Source: Gracilaria gracilis (Eukaryota; Rhodophyta; Florideophyceae; Gracilariales; Gracilariaceae). From it: a stretch of 64,000 bases of DNA. The notes beneath the pieces were generated by a model that saw nothing but the letters and a program-made list of their open reading frames with translations, was not told the DNA's origin and ran no database searches. Every line of letters begins with the position of its first letter. The first letter of the stretch is position 1. The translations under genes were made by a program, and so were the position numbers. The DNA lies in NCBI GenBank assembly GCA_030374805.1, contig JARGSG010000214.1, forward strand, positions 310,001 through 374,000, given 5' to 3'. Below are positions 41,087 through 51,444 of this stretch, piece by piece.

Positions 41087-41485
41087 ATGGGCTGTCTTCC
41101 ATCCAAACCTGAAACAGTCGGCGCCAATTTGCAGCAGAATCCCGCTGCATACTTGATAAAAGTTCGCCTCTCAACTGGTCTACAACTTCCGTGCTACGTT
41201 ATTCCTTCAGACACAATTCAGGATGTTCGTAATCGTATTGAAAGGGAGCACGGTGTACAACCTGATGTTTATCTGGAAGGAAAGATGGTCAAGCCGCCGA
41301 TTCTGGCCAAGTGGAATGAGCGCTGGATTCCTGTAAATCCTGACGCTACCATGCAAATGATCGGCTTGCAGAAACAGTTGCGCTTTGCTGATATCACCGA
41401 TAAGCTTAGTAAGGTGCGAAAGTTTGCGAACGTTCACTGGGCTGCGTCTAATTTCTTTGTGATTGCAACTTCTGGCGACTCCTGA
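41087..41485 (+). CDS. Ubiquitin-fold protein with N-terminal MGC lipidation motif, copy 1
   Basis: 132 residues. It starts MGCLPSKP, a good N-myristoylation context (Gly2, Ser6, Lys7) with an adjacent Cys for palmitoylation, so membrane attachment is likely. Residues about 24-100 read as a ubiquitin-like domain: VRLSTGLQLPCYVIPSDTI, then VRNRIEREHGVQPD, then the YLEGKMV hairpin, ending in a strand near GLQKQLRF. This parallels the ubiquitin pattern of strand, PSDTI, helix and GIPPDQ. No C-terminal Gly-Gly is present; the protein continues for about 30 residues to a Ser end, so conjugation is unlikely. Plant membrane-anchored ubiquitin-fold proteins use C-terminal prenylation, the opposite end. 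Its paralogue is 1 kb downstream in the same orientation. Confidence 0.7.
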   Translation: MGCLPSKPETVGANLQQNPAAYLIKVRLSTGLQLPCYVIPSDTIQDVRNRIEREHGVQPDVYLEGKMVKPPILAKWNERWIPVNPDATMQMIGLQKQLRFADITDKLSKVRKFANVHWAASNFFVIATSGDS

Positions 41486-42495
41486 TGCTTTCTTGCAATT
41501 ATGTGCAGAACCTCAGTGTACGTAGCACAGCTCTGGTTTATGAGGTTGATGCCTGCGGTTGAGAATTTGGCATTGAGGATGAGAGATTCTTCGCAATCCC
41601 TCGCGTGAGGAGCAAATTAAAGACACCGCGTTTCACATGAAGAAGGATAATAATACCATGATGGACGTAAACTTTGTACCAGATGTATTTTCGTCCGTAC
41701 TCAGTACTTCAAACAAAGTGTGTCGCTACAACTGCGGAGCAAGTGTGAAAAAATACGTCGAGCATGTACTGCTGCGCTGACCTTTAGCAAACGCTACTCA
41801 GCGAGATGAACTGCTATCTCAGGTAGAATGACGCAATCATTCGTTTAGAGAAATGATTAGGCCGTGGCCAGAAAAGTTCTTGGCCTTCTAAAGGAAGAAA
41901 ATTACCTTTCGAGATAGTTTTCCTTTGATCTTGCAAATAGAACATTGAAGCCCACAGTGAAGAGAGACAGACAGATGTGTTTTCCATGCACTGATGGTTT
42001 GACACACAAACCATCGATTGGCATCAATTACTCTGTATTATCAGAAAGATATCAAAATTCGCAGAGACGGATAGACTCTAGTAGAAACCATGACCTGAGC
42101 AGCATGTGACCCGTTTTAATATTGCCGCCTCGGAATAAAGGGCGGCTGATCATAATAAAGAAGAACCGTTTTAACAGAGCTTCATGTCTTGAAGATATCT
42201 GTCAACTGTCTAAGCGCCAGGGACGCGTGGGGAGCATGGGAGCTTTTCTTTCGCTTGCTGACACGAGCGCTTTTGCTTCAAACCGGAAGATCGATAAGGG
42301 CGGCAGCTGGTGTCGGTTTTTTTTGGCACTCGATGCGGTTATCGAGAGATATGCAACGCGGAACGCGTGCTTGAGTGGCCCTAATATTCGCTTCGCACGT
42401 CTCCGCACGTGGTGCGAAGTCGAGCACGCAAGTACGCTTGTATCTCATGTTGCACAAACCACTCCGCGCTTTCCCGCCCCCAATACACGAAAGCA
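41486..42495. other. Spacer between the ubiquitin-fold paralogues
   Basis: No gene was recognised. Both paralogues are preceded by a C-rich stretch (CTCCCCGCCACCCG and CTTTCCCGCCCCC) 20-30 nt before the ATG, possibly a shared promoter feature. Confidence 0.4.
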
Positions 42496-42855
42496 ATGGG
42501 TTGCCTGCCTTCGAAGCCCAATGCAGTCGGTACCGGTTTGAAAAACAACCCAAATGCATATTTGGTACAGGTTCGTCTCTCAACTGGGTTACAACTACAA
42601 TGTCATGTACTTCCTTCAGATACGATACGACTAGTTCGAAGTCGTATTGAAAGCGAACATGGCGCACAACCTGATGTATTGCTGAATGGGAAAATGGTTC
42701 CGCCACAAATACTTGCCAGGCAGAATGGGACCTGGGCCCCCGTGAAGCCAGATGTTACTATGGAAATGATTGGTTTGCAGAAGCAACTGCGTTTTGCTGC
42801 AATCATGGATAACCCGGCTCTGATGAGCGCCATGAGTCTTGGGCGGTGCACATGA
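42496..42855 (+). CDS. Ubiquitin-fold protein with N-terminal MGC lipidation motif, copy 2
   Basis: 119 residues, a tandem paralogue of the gene at 41087. I chose the ATG at 42496 because it gives MGCLPSKP, identical to copy 1; the frame is open upstream. The ubiquitin-like core is conserved (VRLSTGLQLQCHVLPSDTI, IESEHGAQPD, LLNGKMVPPQI, GLQKQLRF), and the C-terminus is shorter and divergent (MSAMSLGRCT), again without Gly-Gly. The two copies share the lipidation motif and core but differ in the tail and in many core residues, consistent with an old duplication under constraint. Confidence 0.7.
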   Translation: MGCLPSKPNAVGTGLKNNPNAYLVQVRLSTGLQLQCHVLPSDTIRLVRSRIESEHGAQPDVLLNGKMVPPQILARQNGTWAPVKPDVTMEMIGLQKQLRFAAIMDNPALMSAMSLGRCT

Positions 42856-43033
42856 TCTGTTTTACTGAATGGCTCCAATAAGAACTGCCCAGACTTGTCG
42901 CTATGAAATATAGGGTAATATGTTTCTTTATCCCTACCAACGGTACCTCTCTCTACGAGTGCACCAGTTCAATTGCTACGTAGCCTCAAGTGTTTGCGTT
43001 GAAAGAAACGTTCTATAAGTTTTCAAGGAAGCG

Positions 43034-43240
43034 TTATAAGTGATTGGGTGCGGTTAGCAAACCCCCCACGCGATACGAGAAATAGACGTACGCGCTCACA
43101 ATAAACAACAACAGCAACAACCACAGAATTTCTGTATCGAGGAAGGCGAGCATGCTGTCAGACCAAGTTTTACTAATCTCAGTAACAGAAGAACCACGAC
43201 GTCTCTGAAGTGGAAGTAGGCAAATTGTTCTGGACGACAT
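43034..43240 (-). CDS. Possible small single-pass membrane protein
   Basis: A 68-codon frame with one clear hydrophobic segment, ILWLLLLLFIVSAYVYF, near residues 38-54, preceded by an acidic/polar region and followed by YRVGG. No family was recognised. It could be a chance frame, since a Leu-rich frame is also produced by the CAACAACAG repeat on the other strand. Confidence 0.3.
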   Translation of the reverse strand: MSSRTICLLPLQRRRGSSVTEISKTWSDSMLAFLDTEILWLLLLLFIVSAYVYFSYRVGGLLTAPNHL

Positions 43241-43955
43241 GAGCTGCCATATCGAACTCTGTGTTCAGAGCCTGCTCGACTTTTTCTTTCTTGACCCCAT
43301 CCAAGCAACTCCCCGTTTATGTACAAATTCATACCTGAGAGAGAGAGAGAGCGGACGCACCTTTTCACTTCGAGTTAGTATGGTTCGGGTGTTAGATTTC
43401 CATTGTTTCTGAGCAACTTTGAACAGGTTCAAAAACTATACAAAGAGGGCAGCGGACAACTGCATTAATCTCCCATGGTAAGAACGGCGAAGATTCCTTG
43501 ATTGCTTCTTATGTAGATACCGGTTCAGTTTCTAATTCGTTAACTGTGAAAACATGGGATCTCGGACAACGCAGAGTTGATCATTCAACGTGGGATAATC
43601 TCCAAGAAAACATTTTGAATGGCATTATGCATCCATCCATACGTCTTGCCCATTTCCAAGTTTCCTGGTTTCGAGTAGTGACAGAAACCTGTAGCCGCGG
43701 TTCACCTTTTTGGTACCCAGTATTGCTTGAAATGGCGTAGCTACGCCATTACTGGATACGCCTCACGACCTCGATCAGTTGCATCAAATCCATTCAAGGT
43801 CCTTATGTGCGAAATACATATACAAAGCATGACATGATTGTTCACTGCTGCATAAGCTTCCTATTGTACCAAAAACATGCGTGAACGGTTCAGAAAGCAC
43901 CTTGGACCATGAGCTCTTCAGATCCACACGTTAAAAGTTGAACAACTCTTCTTGT
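43241..43955. other. Intergenic DNA with a GA microsatellite
   Basis: A (GA)n run is at about 43337-43353. Nothing else was recognised. Confidence 0.45.
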
Positions 43956-45962
43956 TTACGCGCCAATAATCTCATATTCTTCTTTCACTTTCCGTTGAAC
44001 ATCTTCTTCCTTAACTTTCGTGGAAACAGGCTTAACTCTTGAGGCTGGACATGCAGTCATCTGTTCATATTGAGAATCAGCCCCACTGACGTCCCGAACG
44101 ACATCATTTTTGGCGAGCTGAGGCATAGATGCCAGGGGTGTCTGTTCTAGCAATGATGCTCCGTTTGAATGCGTTGATGTTTGGGGAGTTTCGCTGTGCG
44201 TTATCTGACCCTCAGAGCCATGAACAACGTTCTGATCAACTCCGCCTTCACCATGAACTAATGAAGAATTCTGCGGGAAAGACGCTGGTGCAGAGTATTC
44301 CCTGGTATGAGGGGCTTCAATAGCAGTCACGCTAGTCTGATTTTGATGCACTGGGGTCAGAGACACAGGAAGTGCGAGGCTGTTACCATCGGCGTCGTCT
44401 TCAAGCATCTCATCTTGTGCAGGTGCAGGGTAAGGAGGTCTGCTTTGATGTGTTTGTACTGAAGTGGTTCCGAGTGACGCATCATGGGTGAGCTTATTCG
44501 ATGCAGTTGCTTGTCCAGAATCAACTCGTTGCTTCTTCTGAGGTGTATTAGTCTCGTGATTCACGATGTGATCTTTGGTGTCACTCTTCCTTTTTCGGGT
44601 GTTTTCGTTCACGCGCTGCAGACCATAGCTTGGTGGCAAATTAGATTTCGCAGCTAGATGTGAACGGTAGATCGAAAACATGCTCTCCTGATCGACGAGC
44701 CCCGAGGTGTCTACAAAACCAAGCAAGAACTTTGTCGACACATTGGTGAAGTCAATGCGACGGGCGAGCTTGATGGCATTTCTCCAGCGCGGGCCGGCTT
44801 TGCTGAATTCGGTGTAGCCACGAGTCGCCCAGCAATAGACGGCGCGAAAGAAGTATTCGTCATTACCGTGGCACGTCTTCAATATCATGGCAAAAGCATT
44901 CGCATCAAGTTCCAAAACTGAGCAACGTAACTCTTCGGTGGAGGCATGTGCTTCGAATGGGGAACTTTCCTTCTGCATGGAGCCGAGAAAATGTGCTGGT
45001 TGCTCAAACACGCGCGACATCCACAGGTCAATGAGGGAATCTGCGTTTGTGGTTGGGAAGTTCATAACGGTATTCAACGCGGAGCAAAGGAAAGTTGGTC
45101 GATGACGCACAATAGCCAACGCAGTTTTCTCGCACCATGTCGAGAGGTCTGGAGTGTGGCAAATGTGGGCAGCATATGCCAGCTGAATGACGTCAACGAC
45201 TGCAGTGGGTGGGACGTCATTGTCCTTTCTCCACAACACAGAGGAGCGTAGGTTTCGAATGAAAGAGCAATCATTGGTGTAGATAAATTCAAGAATGTGT
45301 CGGAGCTGCTGTGAGCTTATCGGAACGGATTTAACGTGAGTGGCGGTGGAACAGTTTGCGCCGCTGCTAGTATTGGGGCATGCGTAGTCAGCCAAGTAGG
45401 AGTTGAGGGCGGTGAGTACTGAGCGAGAAATAGGAACACAGAGGTTCTCTTTGGTGTGTATATGGGCATCACACACACCGACGCGATTGTTCACCAAAGC
45501 ATCAAACAGCTTTGATGTGACCCGAGACGCATCCGAAACAAACGAATGCTGTGGTTTCTCGGACAGGTCAAATGGTAAATGGGGGACGCAGTCAGGTTTT
45601 AGCGGAAGCGCGGGAAGCGGATAAGCATTGGCTTTAGCTTCGCTGTTCCTTCTGCCCGTCCTGTCAGACGACGGGTGTGGTGCACTCCCTGGAGGGGATT
45701 CATGGGGCGGATGACCGTTGGCTTTGGCTCTACTGGTCCGTCGGCCCTTTCTATAAGGTGAGGGGCGTGGGTAACGGGCGGAAGATTGATAACCATTGTC
45801 AGTTCCCACACCTCTGGGGGAAGATCGGGCACGTGTGTTATTGGAAGGGTTTGTACGTTGATTAGGCGAGGCACTGTCGACTGGCGGCGCTCCAGAACGT
45901 CGACCGGATCTCCTGCTTGTGGGCCTTGTGCGACTGGATGACGGTTCTCTAGAAGCAGTCAT
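43956..45962 (-). CDS. BTB/BACK-domain protein with disordered ends
   Basis: 668 residues in one exon. The N-terminal 140 residues are Arg/Ser/Pro-rich and disordered. Residues about 150-290 fit a BTB/POZ fold: an opening RVGVCDAHIHTKENLCVPIS, the VPISSQQLRHILEFIYTND helix-strand typical of BTB position 3, and VVDVIQLAYAAHICHTPDL. A BACK-like helical repeat follows (LELDANAFAMILKTCHGNDEY, AVYCWATRGYTEF, DFTNVSTKFLLGFVDTS). BTB-BACK proteins often recruit targets to Cullin-3 ubiquitin ligases, but no Kelch or other substrate domain is visible. After residue 460 the protein is disordered, with a basic TRKRKSD motif (possible nuclear signal) and two VKEE sumoylation consensus sites close to the C-terminus. 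Function is inferred from fold only. Confidence 0.6.
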   Translation of the reverse strand: MTASREPSSSRTRPTSRRSGRRSGAPPVDSASPNQRTNPSNNTRARSSPRGVGTDNGYQSSARYPRPSPYRKGRRTSRAKANGHPPHESPPGSAPHPSSDRTGRRNSEAKANAYPLPALPLKPDCVPHLPFDLSEKPQHSFVSDASRVTSKLFDALVNNRVGVCDAHIHTKENLCVPISRSVLTALNSYLADYACPNTSSGANCSTATHVKSVPISSQQLRHILEFIYTNDCSFIRNLRSSVLWRKDNDVPPTAVVDVIQLAYAAHICHTPDLSTWCEKTALAIVRHRPTFLCSALNTVMNFPTTNADSLIDLWMSRVFEQPAHFLGSMQKESSPFEAHASTEELRCSVLELDANAFAMILKTCHGNDEYFFRAVYCWATRGYTEFSKAGPRWRNAIKLARRIDFTNVSTKFLLGFVDTSGLVDQESMFSIYRSHLAAKSNLPPSYGLQRVNENTRKRKSDTKDHIVNHETNTPQKKQRVDSGQATASNKLTHDASLGTTSVQTHQSRPPYPAPAQDEMLEDDADGNSLALPVSLTPVHQNQTSVTAIEAPHTREYSAPASFPQNSSLVHGEGGVDQNVVHGSEGQITHSETPQTSTHSNGASLLEQTPLASMPQLAKNDVVRDVSGADSQYEQMTACPASRVKPVSTKVKEEDVQRKVKEEYEIIGA

Positions 45963-47823
45963 GAGGATGGGGGGACTCGAACGATAGACGAAAACACGGG
46001 CAAAGGAAGATCGGAAGGGGGGGTGGGCGGGGAGGGGAGGAGATTGGCGTGCAATCCGCGTGAACGGCTGTACCTGTACCCGTCAAGAGGAAGGGTTATC
46101 TACCTTGTTGTCCTTAGGATACCAGAAGCTGCGGATGAATTCCAATTTGACGGGGGATCCCCGTGTCGCACTTTCGGAATCCCAGATTTGGGAATACGGA
46201 AAAATTCTCAGAGCATTGCTCTAAGAATTTCTCCTCCGTAAACAGCTGAAAGTAACTTGTTCTCGAAAATCTGCCCAAATGTATCATATGTCGACAACGA
46301 TGAATTGCGATGATCACGAGCACCCTCACCACCATATCTAGCCGTGTGCGACACCGACACATCCGGCCTTTGATCCGACTATCCTTCCCCATTATCTCGC
46401 ACGTATCCCCTGCCGCGCCCAAACCATCCGGTCGCGTTTGTCGGACGCGAGGTGGCGCCCGTCTTCACCGTGCGTAACGCCGTTTACCACAGCGCTGTGT
46501 GTCCGAGCGCGGCTGCATTCGCACGTACGGCCGCGCAACTTTATGGGCTTCCCACGTCGGAGCAGTTCCTTCCTTCACCCGACTCGCGAAGTTCGGCAGC
46601 GTCATCTTCACATGCACCCACGAGTGTCATGAGTTGGCCCGAGCCGACTGTCGTACTTGAGGTTATACGTCACAACATGCATCGAGTCACGCCACCCACA
46701 AACGATCCTTAACTCGTACTCCTTGTCAATGGTATATTGATAGACACATCTCTACTCCCTCCAATGCTCTCCAAAATAGCGCCGCCTGCAGCTTTCAAAA
46801 GTCTTTTTCTCGCCTTTGCCGTGGTGTCTCTGCGACTAATTCCGGCGATCCTGCCAGTTGTTCATGGTACAAACGAGGCATTCTCTTTTGAGCTCTTCAT
46901 TAGTACAATGTGCTGTCGAACGCTTGCACCAGTAACAGCAAACCATAAAGGTATTCCGTTGCAGACATCCGGTATGCCCCCAATGCTTTCTCACTGTTTC
47001 TCTTCCCAATCGTTGAGCTATCCACTTGAGCATCCCGTAAGAAACGCCTCTCTCTGGCAGAAGCCATCATGCTGCCAACAAACCTGAGCATGACAAACTT
47101 GGGAAGCACACTAGATTCAAGATTAATAACTGCTGACGCTACTGCACCATTGACTGAGCTACTAAAAAGTAAACTTGGACACTAAACAACTGTTCTAGAT
47201 CTCACTCCCTGAGTTATGACTCGCTACGGAGCACAACGGCTGTATTCGCGCCGCATCCAAGGATCAGTGCCCCCACGTTGCAGCAGCTCTCAACGTCGTG
47301 AGTGACGTTAAAGCTCGAGCAGGGCGCACGTCCTCTCCCAGCGCCGCATGCGTGCCGCCGAAAGGCCGTCGAGGACACGCGCGTAGCGCGGCAATCAGAC
47401 AAGTGCTTCCCGCAGAACGCGTGGCAACCAAGTCAAGCACACGCCGCCACAAAAGCCAATCAGCGCGCCACCTGCGCCGCTCGTTGCGTTTGATTGGCGA
47501 GTGTTGTCCGCAAAAATCCGCTGCACGCGCACGAGGCTCGTGAGCGCCGCGCTCGCACTTGGTGGAGAGGAGCTATATCTGCTGCACGCCGGCAATGGCA
47601 CCGTTGCGACTGCGCGCACCTCGTGCATCGGCTTCGTTGCTTCGGGTTCGCTTCAGCGTCGGCGCTGCCGCGACGTTGCAAAGGAGAACAGAGTTGACGC
47701 CTTTTTCTTGCATTCCTTCCTGCCCGTGATATGGAGTGTGCGTTTGTTGGCGGCGGTGCGCTTCGGTTGCGGCCGAATGGGCGACGTGACGTGCTGTGTC
47801 GTCGCGTTAGGGTACCCGTGGCC
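45963..47823. other. Intergenic region upstream of the BTB and two-exon genes
   Basis: A 30-bp near-perfect inverted repeat is at 46202-46231. A frame at 46452-46712 (from VFTVRNAVYHSAV) has coding-like GC-rich composition but no family and may be a fragment. 47300-47800 is GC- and CpG-rich, consistent with a promoter region for the gene at 47824. Confidence 0.45.
46202..46231. repeat. Inverted repeat upstream of the BTB gene
   Basis: Arms AAATTCTCAGAGCA and TGCTCTAAGAATTT match at 13 of 14 positions with almost no loop. Confidence 0.7.
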
Positions 47824-48305
47824 ATGTCATCCATTTCGAGGCCTTCTTCCAAACAAGTGCCGGTTCCGAACCTCGATGACTCCGATCATTCGCCAGTGCA
47901 GGACGTGCCCAGCGTACCCGAGGTAGCCGCAATCTCGGCAACCGTGTGCGAGTTCATGAACAAGGAGCATGTTCGAGACATTGCCAATTACATCGTCAAG
48001 TTTGGTCACAGGTTTGTAAGTTGTATCACTTGGATTTCTTCTTCCACCTTTGAGCGTCGTTTAATACGCTTTGACTGACTCGTGCATCTTGTGCATAGGA
48101 TGATTTCTCTCAACTCACAGCCGTCAAGATGACCACGTTGGACGCTGCCGGTTTCACCGCCGACGTCGTGTCGTGCGACGAGTCCAGCTGCGTCTGCGTG
48201 CAGGAGAGGTTCACATGGCCGCTGGGTCTCTGCCACAACGCTGCTGATGTGATCACCGCTCTCAAGCATCTCAGCACTCTGTGTGGTCTGCCCGCCGACT
48301 TCTAA
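47824..48305 (+). CDS. Two-exon gene for a small protein of unknown function
   Basis: Exon 1 is 47824-48015 and exon 2 is 48099-48305, separated by an 83-bp intron with GTAAGT at the donor and GTGCATAG at the acceptor. The join keeps frame and yields 132 residues. Exon 1 is Ser/Pro-rich with an acidic patch, then MNKEHVRDIANYIVKFGHRF. Exon 2 reads DDFSQLTAVKMTTLDAAGFT, then a cluster of four Cys (SCDESSCVCV), WPLGLCHNAADVI, and ends LCGLPADF. Without splicing, exon 1 stops soon after the donor, and exon 2 has no good start. The frame is also open upstream to about 47731, so the start could be earlier. I do not recognise the family. Confidence 0.6.
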
Positions 48306-48788
48306 TCCGCACATAACAGTTCTTTCATTGTCCTCGCTAGATACTCTAGCGCCCGTCTTTGTTGTCCCTTCTAGTAGCTGTACCTGTGTTGGGTGGGCGT
48401 TCTTGGGCGTGCCGCGTGTGCCTTGCTTTCTCCTCGCTGTTTTGGAGTTTGCCTTGCGTGCATATCATTGCATGTACATTTGTACCCGCGCCTTCTGCCC
48501 TTCGCCCTGTGTCAATACCGTAGTTTTGTCATGTTTTGAGTCGTAAAACATCCGCTGAAGATCATCTCTGTGCATGCCACAACCTTTTCCAACCTTGGCA
48601 CCACAACTATGCTGCCATTGGCCTCGGCTCGTCCTCACACTTCACTTTTTCTCAGCAAATGTATGCAAACGTCAAACACTCGAACCCCACACGTACCGTC
48701 GTAGTTGCTGATACATATGTATTCGAAGACCAGCCATGACTGTTTTCATGTGAAACGGGTTTGTCCGCTCTCCCACAATGCCTCCTGC
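48306..48788. other. Intergenic DNA between convergent genes
   Basis: Nothing was recognised beyond presumed 3' untranslated regions. Confidence 0.4.
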
Positions 48789-49895
48789 CTATGTGGCTTT
48801 TTCATTTCCATGTCGAGTTTGAGCGTCCTTCCTGGCGCTGGTAGGCAATTTCCATTTGCACGGAGAATCCTCCGTGAGCGATTGAACCGCAACCATCGTC
48901 AATTCCTGTCTCTTTCGCCACTTTCTTGTTCGTTTGGTGCCACGATATGCAAGTTCCACCAGCCTTTGAGGGTACTTCTTCCAGTTGTCACCATCGCGCT
49001 CTGGTCTTGAACTGCGCGCAAGGCGCTCGCTGGTGATGACATTGTGGTTTGGGTTAATCTCCAGTTGCCCGAACCCCAATCTCAGAGAGTTATCCATGTA
49101 CATGTATGCCCTCACGTTTTGCTCATTAGGCACTAGAATCTTCAGCCATTCGGACCGCTCAGCATTCTCGCTCGCTGCGAACCACGTCTCCATCCAAATG
49201 GCCGCCGGCGTCTCCCTCCCCGCGCAGTATTCTGCCTTCACCACGTAATCGAGCACGGCATTTCTTGAGCCGTTGGTCATCAACTTTTCTCTCACTTCGG
49301 CGATGATGTTCTCCCACCCGGACATCACCGGGCTGTTTGCACTGCTGAACAGCATGACAATGTTACGCGTGTTGAGACCATTTCCACCCAGCTGCTTGCC
49401 AAGCAAGTGGCCTCTGGTACATTTCGTGCGGGGTCCGAGCCATCCTGGAGGCCGATCGTAATTGTATGCCATTTTCCCGCATCCTGCCAGGTTTTCACGT
49501 GCTCTGCTCTTCACCGCCCGAAAAGTGGCCTGTACGGACGAGGCTTTCCATTCCCGAAAGTCGGCTGCCGGGTTCAGAACAGGCCCGTAGGCCAAAGTGA
49601 CCCCGTTTCGCTCGACACACTCCTGGTATCTGTAGTCATCGTGACTTACTGGATACCTCCTTTCAAAGCCATCGTTACTTTTCGGAGGAACTAGCGTAGG
49701 TTGGAACAGAGATCGAACGTTATTAACGCGTGTTTGACTCTCGTCTAAGTCTCGATGTTTCACCTTGGTCACTACTGCAGCAGCGTACAGCACAATAGCG
49801 GTGTAAAGGACTGCCAATGCCAGGCAGATGGATATCTTTTGCAACACACCAGCGAACATTCCGTAGAGCTCGTCATGCGAGAAACGTCGTTCCAA
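48789..49895 (-). CDS. Membrane-anchored DNA/RNA non-specific endonuclease, copy 1
   Basis: 368 residues. A hydrophobic segment near the N-terminus (ICLALAVLYTAIVLYAAAVV, about residues 22-41) is a signal anchor or signal peptide, so the enzyme probably acts in or beyond the secretory pathway. The nuclease domain has TRGHLLGKQLGGNGLNTRNI, the His-containing motif of the beta-beta-alpha-metal non-specific endonuclease family, in the RGHL..LGG.G..N form also seen in bacterial Endonuclea_NS_2 proteins. The downstream Asn and FSSANSPVMSGWENIIAEV fit the metal-binding helix. Cys residues (CVERNG, CGKMAYN, CTRGH, CAGRE) could form disulfides. The family cleaves both DNA and RNA. The C-terminal 70 residues are basic. 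The paralogue lies 1.5 kb away on the same strand. Confidence 0.8.
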   Translation of the reverse strand: MERRFSHDELYGMFAGVLQKISICLALAVLYTAIVLYAAAVVTKVKHRDLDESQTRVNNVRSLFQPTLVPPKSNDGFERRYPVSHDDYRYQECVERNGVTLAYGPVLNPAADFREWKASSVQATFRAVKSRARENLAGCGKMAYNYDRPPGWLGPRTKCTRGHLLGKQLGGNGLNTRNIVMLFSSANSPVMSGWENIIAEVREKLMTNGSRNAVLDYVVKAEYCAGRETPAAIWMETWFAASENAERSEWLKILVPNEQNVRAYMYMDNSLRLGFGQLEINPNHNVITSERLARSSRPERDGDNWKKYPQRLVELAYRGTKRTRKWRKRQELTMVAVQSLTEDSPCKWKLPTSARKDAQTRHGNEKAT

Positions 49896-51444
49896 GAATG
49901 GCAGTATACGAGGTCGGATACATTTATAGATTCATCGTATTCAAGATTAGAATACTCTCAGTGAACCACACAACGCGATGATTCCTTTTCGGAGGACATG
50001 GCAGTAGAAGCCTGCAATATAGTGATGACATTTGGCCTCTAGGACTGGTCCTAACGCTGTTTTACCTGTCGTCTTAAAAAAGCGATGGTAGAGTGGGCCA
50101 GTTGACAACAATACTGGGGAATATCGACAAACCTGGCATTATACAAAAAGAAATCCGTTCGTTGTGACCCGTTACCAAGATAAGATACACACACACACAT
50201 GTGTCTAAACACAAATTTGTAGTAAGTAAGAGAGAGAGAGGCGTCCTTCTTCTTCTTTATTTAGAATATGTTTTCTAGTTCCTAACACAACAGAGCTCTA
50301 TCTAGAGATAGTTCTCTCACCTCAAAAAGGCCAGAATCTTCTTCGGTGCTTCGAAAAAAAGGTTTCTAAGTGACTTGTCCTGGCTGCGCTTGCGATCGCA
50401 AAAGATTTGTCTTCGACTCATGTTTGTTAAAGGACAACGCAGTAGCACATGAAAGGCGTCTGTTTACGTCCTAGTAGAGATATGCCATTTTGGAGAGTTC
50501 TGTAGAGTGTTACAGGTATATCTTTTTCGAGTTCCATAATACACACAAACGTATTTCCTTCACAACGAGAACACAATGATGAACCGCGTTCAGCATCGAT
50601 GGTATGTCCTTTGGGAGGCAGAAAGCTTCATCCGAATATAAAAGATGAGTGACACGTGTAGGGAACCAGCGCAGAGAGCGACGGAGTTGCTCAACCGTTT
50701 TTATGCCGGAGCTTGGCTGCAGTTCAGTAATAATATTGAATACCTATACAAGGGTACGGCATATCTATTACTAAAATGCAGTGAAGTTTACTCTTTTCAG
50801 CAAGGACAAGAGCTTCCCTGGTTCGTGTATAAGCATATCTCTCACAGATGATTTGGTGGCAGTGGCATGTGGTACTTCTGCAAGGACATCAAGTCGTGAA
50901 ACGTTCTCCGCGGGCTGATTGTTAGCCCTCATATTGAGAGAAAACTCTCAAGAAATTGAAGGTTGATGTCGCCATTAACGAAAGATGGAAGCTCAGCAGT
51001 ACAGGAGCATCGTAGGTCTACGATTCGTTCCACAGCTGCGTCTAACGGCTAAAACTATTGTGGCTCTTTTCTAATCAAATCTTGATCTGTAGCTGGTGGC
51101 TTCGAAAGGAAGCTTCATAGGTTGTGGGGTACCCAGCAAACCCTCGCGAGACGAGCTCATCAGCGTCTGCATTCTTAACCGAGGGGAAAAGAAGATCAAA
51201 CCCCTGTTGTCGTGTTGGTTTTAAGGCGCTTGGCTTCCCTCTCAATGTCTTCCAGAATTTAGGAAAAAATTCAATATGCAGCTTCCAATCAAGTCCGTCT
51301 CAAATTCACACTTCAAGAGACAAGTACAATGCAAATAAAATGATAACGGCTCGAAAGAAAAAAGAAGCGAAAGCAATCATGTCCCGCAACATTGCAAACA
51401 GTGATGAAGAGAAAGGGAGGACGGCATACATGAGTTGAGCCCAA
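49896..51444. other. Intergenic DNA between the nuclease paralogues
   Basis: An (AC)n run is at about 50186-50199 and a GA run near 50230. A short frame at 50645-50851 has no support. No repeat family was recognised. Confidence 0.45.
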
